A DNA stretch of 64,000 nt from Haliotis asinina (GCF_037392515.1 NC_090280.1:23999118-24063117), one strand, 5' to 3'; shown: positions 39,296 to 51,748, counted from the first letter of the stretch. Notes: a model not told the origin generated them from the letters alone. Program-made: numbers and translations.

Positions 39296-42200
39296 TGAGT
39301 GATTGAGTATTTACCGTCATTATCGGCAATATCGCAGCCATATCGTGACGAAAACAATTTATATGAGAAAAATGAAAACATTTTCAGGAATATAACCTTT
39401 CACGATGGACGGTAAAATCACAGATATGGATATAAAACTAGCACGGAAAAGTAAAATATTCTAGTAATTAAATATACTAATATACAATATACAACACGAT
39501 CTATAGATCACCTACAGCTGAAGGTAGATCACCATACTAGGGACCATGGTGACTTACAATGCCTTTGCTACCTGCATGGACCCTAACTGGATATACACCA
39601 TCCCTTTAGTCGCTGGTGAGTGTAAGGAATGACAGCTAAAATTAAAATAACAAAAATAGTACGATTAAAAACTTGGTAGACTTAAATCTACAGCGAATGT
39701 TTTGAGGCTTACGTACCCTCTCAGGAGGACAATAATTTTACAATACTTCATCAATACTACTGAAATCAACTTCCTTAAAAAAACAATAATTAAAAGAGAA
39801 TTAACAGCGTTGAAAAGATCCTTAACTGTTTTTACAGTAAAATATTCATCGCTCGTGATGGAGAATTCAACACTCTCTCATCACAAGGGATACACAACGG
39901 AGGATCCTCACCTTTTAACGGGTATGCATGTGTGCATCTTGTATGGCCAATACGACATCGCCGCACAATCTGGACTGACAGCCCAAGTAGGTGTAACCAA
40001 TATATGCTTTTATTTCATGTAATTTCTTTATATCAACTTGGGTGTCCCACCTCTTCTGCATAAGATCACGGATGTACGGTCTAACGCTAGCTTTGTAATC
40101 AGAGTATGGAATAAGAAGTGGTGTCACATATTTGTTGAGTGCTGCTTTGGCAGCAAGATAGGCCGAAGTGATGCCCACGTGGCTGGGTAACCAACAGAGG
40201 ACGATGCCGTATTGGCCAGTAGCAAGATCATTATGCAATTCAATAATGTCACGTAAAAGTGGATTTTTGCGAGAAATATTTTAATAGGCTGACGGCAAGA
40301 AAGAGAGTTTGAATAGATTATATACTGTTTATGCTTTGGGTGTCTTTGAATATATTTAAGAGGCGTTGATGTGGCGTTTGCTTCAGGTGTAAAAATAGAG
40401 CTGTTATCCGGTAATGTAGAAGATATTGTTCTAGATCCAATGACAGTGGCACAAGCCAGTACGTCACCGTCCTTGGATTCATCTGTAAATAAGGATTTCT
40501 AATTGCCATGTTTATGTTTTATTTGATTAGATTTTTGTATATATTGTGATTCATTAGGTTCTGATTTTTGAAACGTAGTTAATCTTAGGTCGACCTGTGG
40601 CCTGAGATGGTTCATCAGCCTCGACGTACAGGCTGACAACAGGTGAAATTCGAAAGCAGCCAAAACAAAGTCTTAGATCTTGACTGTGGACAGAATCTAA
40701 TAGTTTTGCAGGCTCCACCATATACAACTGAGCCATAATCAAGAGGGTAGCTCGATCACCTCCCCACTTTGAATTAGACTAGACGTTTAGTTTTTAAGGG
40801 TTTGATATGCGGAAAAAAAAGTTAGATATGAGTCGAAAATCAAACCTAAGAACTTGGCCTCCTTGACAACTTTGATGGGAGTGTCATTTAAAAAGAGTTC
40901 TGGGTCCTTATGTGGTTTATAGTTACGGCAGAAATGTATTACAATTAGTTTTTGATTAATAAAAGTTAAAGCCGTTTTCAAGACACTATTCGTTTTATTT
41001 TATTTAAACACAACGGCAGTTGCCGTTCAATAGTATGCATATTCTTACCGCGAGAAGCAATATTAAAATCATCCACAAAAAGCGATCTATCAATTGAATC
41101 ATTCAAAACCTCGGATAAACTGTAGATCTTGATACTAAATGCGATGACAGGCAAAATACTGCCTTGAGATCCTGACTGAAATGATCAACCCACGCGGCCT
41201 TGAAATTTTGTCTTTCAGTTAAAAGGTTGAGGCAAACGACCTAGCAGTCCAAAGCCATGTAAAAAAAATCTCTTAAAATGTCATATTTCCACGTCGTGTC
41301 ATATACCTTTCCAAGATAAAAAAGATAGACACAGTGTGTTGTTTATTAATTTGGGCGTTTTTAACAAACGATTCCAAATGCACTATGTGATCGACAGTAC
41401 TTCTGTACACCACACTGGGTGTTTGCTAAAAGGTTATTTGTTTCCAAGTACCAAACAGGTTGATTATTTATCATACGTTCCATGGTTTTGCAGTGAAAGC
41501 GGTCGATAATTGGACGGATCCGTATGATCACATCCAGGTTTAGGGACTGGTACTACTATTGCGTCACGCCATAAGAGAGGAAATTTACCTGATGTCCAAA
41601 TATCATCAGAAGTTATTCCTAAGAGTTTCTAGGCAGGATTCTGGTAAGTGCTTTAGGAGTTGATAATGTATGTTATCAGTCACTGTAGCTGTATCGTGAG
41701 CTTCATCTAGAGCAGTATGGGGCTCATGAATAGAAATAGTTCATTATAGTCTTCTTTTCTTGTTGTTTTTGATATTGTTGGAATATAGGATATAATTAGA
41801 GGAGAAAGAGTGTTTAGCAAGAGCTTCACTCGGCATATTTGCAATATCTGATTTGTCGGTAAGTAATTGATCTCCATGTTTAAGATGATGGACGCTAGAT
41901 TTAGTACCTGTACCTTTATTTTTCTGGACCATGTTCCGTACCTTGGACATGGGTTTCCGAGAATTTATTTTGGATATATAATATTGCCAGGATCGGCGTT
42001 TGTTCTGTTTAAAGGTATGCTGCGCTTTAGCATTTAAAATTGTGAATTTATTCAAATTATGCACCATAGGATGGCGACGGAAATAATGTTCTGCTTTTTG
42101 CCCTTGTCTTCCTAGCTTGTTTGCATTCATCGCTGAACCATGGTTTTCGAATATGTGGAACTGCAGAGGACTTTGGTATGCACTCATCAGCATTAGGAAC

Positions 42201-43020
42201 TTCAATAAAACGTTCAGGCTTAGATTTCAGCTTTGCTCTTTCCAAATCGGATAGTGTTTGGAAGAAGGTGAATGGTCGCCTGAGCAGTTGGTGTAGTTTT
42301 TAAAAATCACTGTCACAGTATTGAACTGTGCTCACACACAACACACAATGTACAGGTAGATGTACTGTGTCCATATATCTTGCAATTAAAACACTTGAGC
42401 GGGTTGGGTATGTAGGTGTCATCTTGGATGTTACAGGCGTCTGCCTTCAGTGATTTGTGAGTGATTTCATACATCATGGTTAGTGTAATATGGTTCATCA
42501 ACAGAGCTCCTCACCCACCACAGAGTATCACAAGGACAATGCTAAAAGTAAACATTCTCCAGTAGGACAGTTCTGCCAGAATGGCCCATGAGCCACCGGC
42601 TTCTGGGTATGAGACTATAGGCAAATTACAAAATTAAAATAGATGCACTTGAAATTGAAATGAAAGATCATTTAGCCAAGACTGTTGACAAAACGTTTTG
42701 GAAAACTGGTGTATTTTGTGAAACACACCAAAACCCATGGCTTGGCATGGCCAGCCGGTTGTTTGAATGGGGCCCATTCAACCACCCGTCTAGGTGAAGT
42801 TAGGGCCAAAGTGGTGTGTTGTTCAACAGGATCACATAGTCCTTGTTCCGGTGCCCTGAACCACCAGGATCCCCTCCGCTACCGACACAGGGGCGCAACC
42901 CACGGCCAACAAGTTACCCAATTTGGTCGACTCTTACGACCAGCAATGGGGTGCAATGGGGCAATACGCCTTCTGAAGACACGTGTGCAACAGACGGGCT
43001 CCGTTGTAGATAATCACCTG
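39296..43020 (-). mobile_element. Jockey/I-type LINE, copy A, internally decayed
   Basis: On the minus strand: 5' region 42720-43020 (matching 51240-51500), a CCHC-type knuckle remnant of ORF1 near 42370-42470 (PNPLKCFNCKIYGHSTSTC), ORF2 fragments at 41744-42245 (endonuclease C-terminus/linker), RT palm around 41040-41240, RT thumb (KFLGLIFDSYLTF near 40820; LRLCFGCFRISPVVSLYVEA near 40640), and an RNase H fragment 39915-40238 (VLCWLPSHVGI). The 3' UTR (39510-39600) matches copy B. The 3' end at 39296-39360 carries the shared SINE-like tail. Many stops and frameshifts make it inactive. Confidence 0.85.
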
Positions 43021-43043
43021 GGTCTAGATTTTCGAAGCTCTCT

Positions 43044-43110
43044 TTGCGTTAAGATGGTCGTATGTTGATGTTAATATTAATGTATGGCATTTAAGACCAT
43101 CTTAGCGCAA
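43044..43110. repeat. Palindromic hairpin (16-bp arms)
   Basis: ttgcgttaagatggtc at 43044-43059 pairs with gaccatcttagcgcaa at 43095-43110 (15 of 16). The next phrase (caacgtactttccctcgctt) recurs near 43264, so this may be a MITE edge. Confidence 0.7.
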
Positions 43111-43351
43111 CGTACTTTCCCTCGCTTCGGTTCGAAACTAGTCATAGATTATCTTCCTTAATGTTTAACGTTACAGTACAGGTAAACTGTAGCGCAAATG
43201 GACTGCGCAGCATAGAGAAAACGACCTGTCTTCTTACATGCGATCGAAGCGAGCAATGGTTGGCAACGTACTTTCCTCGCTTCGGTTCGAAAAATATTTT
43301 TCATATCAACCGGAAGCTAGGGGTAATGGATCTGAATACTACGACTGGCGC

Positions 43352-43450
43352 TTAAAATGTTGAATAAAACATATTTCACGTGAGTAATTATCAAACAGCA
43401 GGTAGGGAATCTGAGAGCACAACCAAGTGAAATGAAAGTGTACCTTTGTT
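43352..43450. repeat. Dispersed repeat also present at 23628-23720
   Basis: gcgcttaaaatgttgaataa, catatttcacgtgagtaatt and gaatctgagagcacaaccaa correspond to tcgcttaaaatgatgaataa, ttttacttgagtaattctta and aatctgtgagcacaaccctg in calpain intron 9. Confidence 0.6.
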
Positions 43451-43702
43451 GATGTCGACAGTTTGCCTGTGATTGTAAGTATGGGTGATTCATCCGTATG
43501 CTACATTCTGAGTCACAGAATATATTCGAAATGAGAAAAAATGATAGCAACCATTTCTGCTCGTGATGAACACAAGTTGTCCCGAACTTCTTTGTTAAGT
43601 GCCCAACGATTAAAGGAAAAAAACCCATAGCACCTTCGTGTTCCGGGTCTGTATATTGTTCACTGCTGTCTACAAAAATACAAGTTTCCGATAGATATGA
43701 TA

Positions 43703-43742
43703 CCCCCAACCCCAACCCCAACCCCAACCCCAACCCCAACCC
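43703..43742. repeat. (CCCCAA)n microsatellite
   Basis: Six to seven perfect CCCCAA units. The unit equals a ciliate telomere repeat, but here it is a short internal array. Confidence 0.9.
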
Positions 43743-43845
43743 CTCCATTTCCTTTACTTGGACGATTTTCATTAAAAGTTAAAACAAAGAGTGAAAACTC
43801 TGGGAAATGATGATGCATATAGGAATGCATATGCATCTTTATCAT

Positions 43846-43982
43846 TGTAAACATTGTAAACAATGTAAACATTGTAAACAATGTAAACAATGTAAACATT
43901 GTAAACAATGTAAACAATGTAAACAATGTAAACAATGTAAACATTGTAAACAATGTAAACAATTGTAAACAATGTAAACGTG
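43846..43982. repeat. 9-10 bp satellite (AATGTAAAC / ATTGTAAAC)n
   Basis: About 14 copies of tgtaaac. Each also reads as a forkhead-factor consensus (TGTTTAC on the other strand). Reading frames here are repeat artefacts. Confidence 0.9.
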
Positions 43983-44409
43983 CCGACAGCGTTTTGGATT
44001 ATTTTACTTTCTCTGTCAGTAACCACTTATACACTTACGGATTTGGTTATGGATTTAAGAATGACAACGGCAATTTGGTATCTTTAAAAACCTAGATATA
44101 GATAATCAAACCTTCTTTGATTCACCTCCTAAATTTTCTTCTTTACGTGTGTGTAACTCAATGAAAGTATCATTTTATTTGAATATTCCTGCATTTAAAC
44201 TGCGCTGTCACAATTTCGATCGTCAAGCAGTAATCTTAACCTCTCAAAAACTAGGCATATCCACATCTTATAGAATCTGCCCATTTTGTATAGTGTCTTG
44301 TGTTTTCACCAATTTCACGTTTGTCTTATACATACACCCCTTATATGATGATCCGAGAAGTAATATTCTCCCACAGTTGGGTGTATCCCTCAGAAAAAAA
44401 GTTTTTCTT

Positions 44410-44755
44410 TCTGCTGACTTGTAGTAACAGATGTACTCTGACTGCCATGCCAAGCTTGAGTTTATGCAGGTAGCAAAGGTACGGTGAGGCCCCATGGTCC
44501 CCAACAAGGTTATCTCCCTTCAGTACGCTGTGACCAATCCGTTTTTATATTGTACTGTCCATAACATTGGTGTAATTTTGCTGTTACACGCAAGTTTTAA
44601 TTCTCTATCCTTGATAATCTAGTTATTTTACTGTCCCCCGTCGACATGTTATCATAATATCATTGCGTATGGGGAGAATTTATAATTGTGTAAAGTCGAG
44701 ATACGACTGAAATATTGCCGATGTGACTACAAATGTTGACTCACTCACAAAAGTC
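44410..44755 (+). mobile_element. 3' end fragment of the jockey/I-type LINE (copy D)
   Basis: tgcaggtagcaaaggtac and ccccatggtccc match, inverted, the 3' UTR of copies A and B. Further right, gtcgagatacgactgaaata, ttgccgatgtgac and gttgactcactcac match the LINE tail. Confidence 0.62.
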
Positions 44756-45187
44756 TGGAGTGGGGTTGGGGATGTGGTGGGTGTGGGGTGGGGGTCATTC
44801 ACATGACGCATATATATTCTCTATAAAAACAATCATTGAAGATCACACCTCAACCCCAGTCATAATGAATGGTCCCCTTGTACAGCATCAGACTCTATGT
44901 GCGTAGACACCATGAATGGTTTATGAATGTAAGTTTCAGTTGTGTCACAGACACGTGATAAAACACACACACGTGAAGTGTATACACAACCTCTGTGTGA
45001 CTATGGTTGACTACAACTGCACTGTATGAACATATGCAGGAATTACTCGTAAGTATACCGTTTATTCGACGTCATCAAATTCACTCTCTCACTTTAGCTA
45101 AGGAATTACTCACAAGTTTACAAAACGCAACACATTCAGTCACTTATCATCTCCCCAACTGGCATGCATACTTGGTTTGTCTGTTGT

Positions 45188-45362
45188 TTAACAACAATAG
45201 CAATATCTCAGCAAGATGGCGAGAGTCTGTAACTCATCGAAGCTGGAACAGACAAAGTGACCAACAGCGTTTGCATCGATCTACACAGTTGGGATATAAA
45301 GACATGTGCCAACCAAATCAGTGAGCCTGACCACCCGATCCCGTTAGTCGCCTCTTGTGTTT
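45188..45362 (-). mobile_element. SINE-like element (long family), partial
   Basis: + strand: caatatctcagcaagatggc, gagagtctgtaactcatcga, gcatcgatctacacagttgg, tgaccacccgatcccgttag, tcgcctctt. It abuts LINE copy C. Confidence 0.7.
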
Positions 45363-47160
45363 CGGTGCTGCGAGTTGGAGACTGGTTTTTAGCATTTTCT
45401 TTGAGACACTCCGTATTGAGTGGGGAGTGAGCGCTTGCTGAAATCTGTCTAACTAAACGTGGCTGGCGAATCCTGCAAAAACAGCCCAAGCGTGATCTTG
45501 ACACTGATCCCGTCGAAACTGGTCGCAGACTGTCCAGCTCAACTGATTTACTGGCTATGTCTTCTTGTACTTGAAACTGTTCACAAGGCACCTTTGAAGT
45601 TGAATCCTCTCACCGTAGCTAAAGGTATACAAAGCCTTGCCAGGGATGTTAAAACATTAAACGATTGTTTCGGTGCTCTCCTGGTTGAGTGAGAAAACCA
45701 TGCTACTAGCCACCAACCTTATGAGTACTGAACCTTTTGTCGGCATTCTAGTCACGGTCGCAGCTCACAAAACACCCAACACGGGCAAAACTAAAGGAAC
45801 TGTCAGGGATCGCGATCGATTGTTTGCGGACATGTCAGAAATTGACATCGTCTCGGAGATGGAGGATCAAGGCATGTTTTATGTCAAGCTCTTTACAGCC
45901 CGTAGAAATGATGCTGCTATGAAAACAAATACGTATCTGTTTTCTTTCTGTTCTCCAAATATTCAATAAATGCAGGATACTGTAACATCAACATTTGTTC
46001 ATTCCAAACTCTCTTAGATGCTTCAAATGTCAAAACCTCCGTCACAGTATTACTTGCACATTGTTTGTGGTGAAAAGACACACACAACAGAAGATTGTGA
46101 TAGTAATGTTAAGAAACGTACAAACCGCATTAGTGTACAGTCATCATCCTCTAAGGACTACCCTGTCTAGAAGTATCAAAAAGAGATCAACTAATATTCA
46201 CAGTCAGAACATAAGCTCGAAAGCTCTGAACATAAAGGAAGCTACACTTCCATTACCAAAACACCGTCGTAAGCAACTACACGATTAACAAAATCATCTG
46301 CAAAATGCCAAACTAACTTAACTTGGGTTACATCAAAAACTCCTCTGATTTTCTCACCTACAATATTTAACCAAAGGCCAGAATCACTTTCTTGTACTTC
46401 TCAAATCCAGTCAGTAGCATCCTCCGATCACGAGTCATCTTCTCAATCAACCCCAAAATCTTCACAATCGTTAAAATCAAAAGTAAAAAGCTAGATTCTT
46501 TGACAAAAGTGGCAGAGCCACCAATAGGCCAGAAAATAGAAGCAAAATGTACAACAAATGCAGATCACTTGAGGACATGGACCTCTCCGAAAACGTCCGT
46601 TCTAGGGCATACAGCTTGTCGCCCACCAAACAAGAGATAGGTATCGGGATAATATCATACAGTAGAATTGCACAGGACTGAAGACTAATTTCAGTGACTT
46701 GCAACTACTAGTCCATGATTTTACACCGTCACCAATCTGTCTGGAGGAGTCATGTTTAAAACAGGCGGATACTTAAAACCTACGCCATTTCAATGCTTAG
46801 CATTATTTTTCACCTTCGGGTGATCGGGCCACTGGCGGATCTTCGATCCTTATCAAACAGAATATCATCCTGTTGCCGTGCGGCTCACATGTTGCGCTCA
46901 CATTATGCTCTTTGTATATCTCACCATCTTCAGCTCTTCAGAAGACTGACCTTCAAAACCCCAGCATATATTAACATCCTGGCACGGGAACTTATTCAGT
47001 TCTAGATTTATCACTTACAGATTCAGACCCGTTGAGCTAATTCGAATTGTCAGTCCATGATGACCTCTGTGGAAGTGACCATTTTCCAACGGTATTTAAA
47101 CCTGTGAACCCATCTGATACTACCCCAGATGAAAAAGAAAGCTGAATGGAACAAGAATAA
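45363..47160 (+). mobile_element. Jockey/I-type LINE, copy C: ORF1 plus start of ORF2
   Basis: The + strand carries ORF1 in broken pieces: 45570-45692 (LKLNPLTVAKGIQSLARDVK), 45673-45966 (DIVSEMEDQGMFYVKLFTAR, NTYLFSF), and a knuckle at 45990-46070 (PNSLRCFKCQNLRHSITC). ORF2 endonuclease begins near 46677 (GLKTNFSDLQLLVHDFTPSP) and a degenerate CGSDHFPTVFKPV near 47065 marks its C-terminus. RT and 3' end are absent. It is opposite in orientation to copies A and B. Confidence 0.78.
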
Positions 47161-47164
47161 ATAT

Positions 47165-47550
47165 GGAATGGAACAAGAATATTTTCATTTACCAATTAAT
47201 ATTTTAGAAGAAAATTGAATTGTTAGATATATTTGGAACAATATGTTTTGCATATAGATAAATGGTAGTATAAATTAGCAACTGCGGTTGTTACTGGCTG
47301 TACCCTTACAAGAGGCTGAAGTACCATAAACGTATTGTTCTCCTAAGAGGGTACATAAAACCAGGTCTTTCTTTGAAAGCATTCTTTTTCTGTCATGCTT
47401 TTATACGGAAAATATGTATTGGTTTTATCTCTGGCTAAATTTGTCACAACAAGCTGGGCTTCATGTAGATCACAAAAGCACTGTCCCCCTGGTCCCTAGA
47501 GCGGTGATCAACCTTACCTGTTGGCGATCTATGGCCTATTTTTTTATTGT
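47165..47550. other. Short spacer between LINE copies C and B
   Basis: AT-rich, no gene or repeat recognised. Confidence 0.4.
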
Positions 47551-48251
47551 TAATAAGTGAGTGAGTGAGTTACTATTTAACGTCACATCGGCAATATCTC
47601 AGCCATATCGTGACGAGAACATTTAATAATGAAAAGCAATACATGCCTACTGTAAAAAACTGTCAACGAAGGACAATGAAACAACTAGAATATCACAAAT
47701 GGTATTAAAACTAGCGTGGAAAGTTAAAACTAATATCACTAATCGGACAATACAATATTAAATCAGGCTATAGATTACCAACAACTCGAGGTAGATCACC
47801 ATACTAGGGACCATGGGGACTTACAGTACCTTTGCTACCTGCATGGACCCTAGTTGGATTTACATCATCCCCTCAGCTGTTAGCAATTAAGACATATCTA
47901 GCCAATAATCAATAATACACATATGCTACGACTCAGAACAGTGGAAAGTTTAAATTTACTGTGAATGTTTTTGGACTTACGAACCCTCTTAGGAGGGCAA
48001 TAATTTTACAATACTTCAAACCCCTTTGACGGTACAGCCACCAACGATTCAAGTTACTAGTCCAAACTACCAATACTTAAAATACATCTATTTACAGAAC
48101 ATATTATTCAAAATTCAACAAAAAAAAAAATCAATTTCTTTTAAAAAAACCCCAATAATTAAATGAGATCTAACGCTGGTAAAAAGATCCTTAATTGTTT
48201 TAACTATATTATCCAGCTCAGTGCTGGCAGCAGAAATACGTAGTTTTATTC

Positions 48252-48611
48252 TTAGAACAAGAGAAGATTTCTTATTGTATACTGAGGATTGAAAACACAG
48301 TTATATGCAGGGTTTGACTTATTTGAATACAGTTTTGCTACATACTGTAAAGCAAATTTTATACGTCGCCGATCAAGAGATGGCTCATCAGCCCCGACGT
48401 ACAGACTATCAATAGGTGAAGTTCGAAAGGAGCCAAGACAAAGTCTTAGACCTTGATGATGGACAGAATCTAATAGGTTTAAGTTGCTTTCGCATGCTCC
48501 ACCATAGACGATGGAGCCATAATCAGGTTTAGAAAGCACGAGTGATCGATATAGATGGAGAAGGGTAACTTGATCACCTCCCCATTTAGAATTTGAAACC
48601 ACTTTCAACAA
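48252..48611 (-). pseudogene. LINE ORF2 fragment: RT thumb/connection (copy B)
   Basis: 119 residues in one frame with LLKVVSNSKWGGDQVTLLHL, DYGSIVYGGA, HHQGLRLCLGSFRTSPIDSL and YVGADEPSL, motifs typical of the post-palm region of jockey-group reverse transcriptases. Confidence 0.85.
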
Positions 48612-48833
48612 GTCATTTGCGTTCAGGCATTTAGTTTTAAAGGGATTTGATATGCGGAAAAACGTTAAGTGTCAATCAAAGATTAGACCCAAGAACTTAG
48701 CTTCCTTCACAGCTTTAATTGGTGTGCCATCAAGAGATAGTTCGGGATCTTTATGTGGTTTGTATTTATGACAAAAATGTATGCAGTTAGTTTCGATTTA
48801 GAAAATTTAAAGCCGTTTTCAAGACACCATTTA

Positions 48834-49307
48834 TTAAACACAACTGCATTTGCATATGGTATGCATATTTTTACCACAACAAGAAATATTAAAATCATCC
48901 ACAAATAGCGATCCATCAATTGAATCGCTTAAAAATATTGATAGACTGTTTATCTTTATACTAAAACGTGTGACAGACAAAATACTGCCTTGTGGAACAC
49001 CCTGATCCTGATTGTAATGATCAGACAGGGTAGAACCCACTTGAAACTGTCTGTCATTCAAACAGTTGGCTATAAATTCAGGCAAAGGACCTCGCAAACC
49101 GAAGTCATGTAAGTCTCTTAAAATACCATATTTCCAGGTTGTGTCATATGCTTTTTCTAGATCAAGAAAAGATAGACACGTCATCCAAATGATTCCAAAC
49201 GCACTAAGTGGTCGACTGTACTTCTGTTTTTTCGGAAACCACACGTCTGTTATGAGATTATTTGTTTCCAAGTACCAAACAAGTCGATTATTTATCATGC
49301 GTTCCAT
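48834..49307 (-). pseudogene. LINE ORF2 fragment: reverse transcriptase palm (copy B)
   Basis: Contains DLEKAYDTTWKYGILRDLHD (catalytic Asp in motif A), GLRGPLPEFIANCLNDRQFQ, DQGVPQGSILSVTRFSIKIN (motif B) and SLFVDDFNIS (the FVDD catalytic box). These are the hallmarks of a non-LTR reverse transcriptase. The frame is interrupted at both ends. Confidence 0.92.
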
Positions 49308-49924
49308 GGTCTTGCAAACACAGCTGGTTAAACAAATCGGACGATAATTGGATGGATCCGTATGATCACGTCCAGGTTTAGGTATTGGTACTACTATAGC
49401 TTTACGCCATGAAGAAGGAAATTTCCCGGTAGTCCAAATATCATCAAAAATATATAAGAGCGTCTCTAAACAGGATTCTGGTAAGTGTTTCAGGAGTTGA
49501 TAATGTGTGTTATCAGCTCCCGTAACGGTGTCATGAGCTTGATCAAGAGCAGTATGGAGCTCATGAATAGAAAAAGTTTCATTATAATCTACCCCATTAT
49601 CAGAATTGAAATTGATATTTTTCTTTTCGTGTTGTTTTTGATACTGCTGGAATTTAGGTACATAATTAGAAGAGGAAGAGTGTTTAGCGAGGGTTTCACC
49701 CAGTTTATTTGATAAATATCTGATTTATCTGTAAGTAACTGATCTCCATGTTTAAGGTGATGGACACTAGATTCAGTACCTTTACCTTTAATTTTCCGGG
49801 CCATGTTCCATACCTTGGACATGGGTGTCCGAGAATTTATTTTGGATACATAATTTTGCCAAGATTGGCGTTTGTTCTGTTTAAAAGTACGCCACGCTTT
49901 AGCATTTAAAATTTAAAATTTATT

Positions 49925-50281
49925 TTAATTATGAACCGTAGGATGGCGACGGAAATAATGTTCTGTTTTTTTCCTTGCCTTCCGAGCTTGTTTGCATTCA
50001 GGTTTAAGTTTTTCAGCACACAGTGTTTCATATAAAACCCAGTTAGCCTTTTTCAAATTCCCCCTTGATGATGGAGGGAGATCAGATTGAGTTACAGATT
50101 TTAGTATAGTAGCAGAATGGTCACTTCCACAGAGTACGGACCATTCAAATTCATTTAGTAGTTCTGAATATGTGACTGACAATTCGAGAGCAGAATAAGT
50201 CCCTGTACCAGGGTGTAAACATGTGCTGGAACCATCATTGTAAATGCATAAATCATTATCAGAACAAAAGTCCTCCAACAA
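49925..50281 (-). pseudogene. LINE ORF2 fragment: endonuclease C-terminal part (copy B)
   Basis: Carries FCSDNDLCIYNDGSSTCLHP, SALELSVTYSE and VLCGSDHSATIL. The last is the SDH box of the apurinic-type endonuclease. ORF2 continues frameshifted to 49589. Confidence 0.8.
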
Positions 50282-50289
50282 TTTACCTT

Positions 50290-50965
50290 TAGCGTTTGTG
50301 GTTGCACTACCCCAGAGTGGGTTGTTTTCTCACCACAGTGAGCACACACAACAGACAATGTGCAAGTAGTTACACCGTGTCCATATTTCTGGCAATTAAA
50401 ACACCTGAGCGGGTTGGGGATGTAGGTATCAACTTGAATGTTACAGTAGCTTGCCTTCACTGATTTTGATCGCGTTTGGAGAGGACAAAGTAAACAGATA
50501 TGTATTGGTTTTGATGGTTTCAATATTTTTCCGAGTTGAAAAGCGCTTGACATAGAGCACACCTTGACCCTTCATTTCTGATACTATATCAAGGTCCGAT
50601 ATATCATCAAACAATTGATCCCGATCTCTAATGATACCTTTACTCGTGTTCAAGGTTTTGTGAGCAGAGACCGTGACCGGAATGCCCACGACAGATTTAA
50701 TGTTCATCAGGTTAGTTGATTGTTGCCTTTTTCCGCATTCAACTAGCAGTGCACCCGAACGTAAGCGTCTAATGGTTTTAACATCCCAAGCAATACCTTG
50801 AATACCCTTGGATACAGCAAAGGGGTTCAGCTTTAACGGTGTCTTGTCAGGAGTCTCAATCACAACGAAACGCGGCCAATACTCAATCGATGCAGACGGT
50901 CTGTGGTCAGTATCAAAAGGGTCAATATCAAGTGGACGTTTTTGGGTTTTATGTTGGGATTTCAT
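50290..50965 (-). pseudogene. LINE ORF1 (gag-like) with zinc knuckle (copy B)
   Basis: Two overlapping frames (50441-50965 and 50155-50562) make one frameshifted ORF1: RPSASIEYWPRFVVIETPDK, SAHKTLNTSKGIIRDRDQLF, DLDIVSEMKGQGVLYVKRFS, then PNPLRCFNCQKYGHGVTTCT with CAHC, a CCHC-type knuckle. A nucleic acid-binding role is expected from the class. Confidence 0.82.
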
Positions 50966-51654
50966 AAGCCATGGTTAGTGTAGTAGCTCCCCACCCACCA
51001 CGGAGTATCACAAGGACAATGCTAATGCAAGCGGGCATCCAGCTTGCAGCACCAAGGATACCCGGATGATATACTCCAGTAGAAGAATTATAAATAATTA
51101 ATCCACCAGATTGGCCCATGAGCCACCGCCTTCTGGGCATAAGACTAGGCAAAGTTTTTGAAAAACATAATTATCAAGTCTAATCTTTTGAATAAGAATG
51201 CAATGACCATATTTTCAAAAAGTCCAAATACAAATGTTGTGCAATCGTATAAAATCCATGCACAGGGCTTGGCGTGACCAGCCGATTGATAGAATCGGGC
51301 CAGTTCAACCACCCGTCTAGGTGAAGTAAGGGCCGAAGTGGTGTGTTGAGCAAATGGAACGCAGTTAAAAGCCTAACTGCCCTCAACCACCAGGATCCCG
51401 TCCTCCGCCGACACGGCACGCAACCCATGGCAAACAGGTTGCCCAATTTGGTCGCCTCTTACGACCAGCAATGGGGTGCTGTGGACACATTCTGTCTCGG
51501 GTCCACACGGGAATATGTCCGTTGATAAATGCTACGTCGGTCAGTAAAACAGATATTGTGTGATGATGATGAGGTGTGGATTTGAAATCCGGATCAACCT
51601 TTGCTGAGAAATTGTATAAGGAAATAAGGTGAAATGAACTCCAGTAATATTATG

Positions 51655-51748
51655 ACCCATAAAGATCCAGGTTGATCTTCAGTAACCCATGCTTGTCGGA
51701 GGAAGCGACTAACAGAATCGGGTGGTCAGATTCGCTGAAGAACCAACC
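51655..51748 (+). mobile_element. SINE-like element (long family), 5' part only
   Basis: gatccaggttgatcttcagt, aacccatgcttgtcggagga, gcgactaacagaatcgggtg, gtcagattcgct. Confidence 0.62.

Larger units (their letters stand above)
47556..51530 (-). mobile_element. Jockey/I-type LINE, copy B, near full length but broken
   Basis: On the minus strand from 5' to 3': 5' UTR 51530-50970 (ccattgctggtcgtaagagg near 51470), ORF1 50965-50290, ORF2 endonuclease, RT and thumb 50280-48250, 3' UTR with the block at 47780-47860 shared with copy A, and the terminal tail with (ACTC)n at 47556-47640. About 4 kb, compared with 4-6 kb expected for this class. Frameshifts split ORF2 into at least five pieces, so it is inactive, but it is the best guide to the family. 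Confidence 0.9.

Noticed and set aside
43703..43742. Telomere
   Set aside because: Only about 40 bp, internal, and animal telomeres use TTAGGG-type repeats.
43660..44026. Minus-strand frames with FTLFTMFTLF or YIVYNVY repeats (membrane-like)
   Set aside because: Translations of the 9-10 bp TGTAAAC satellite in several frames.
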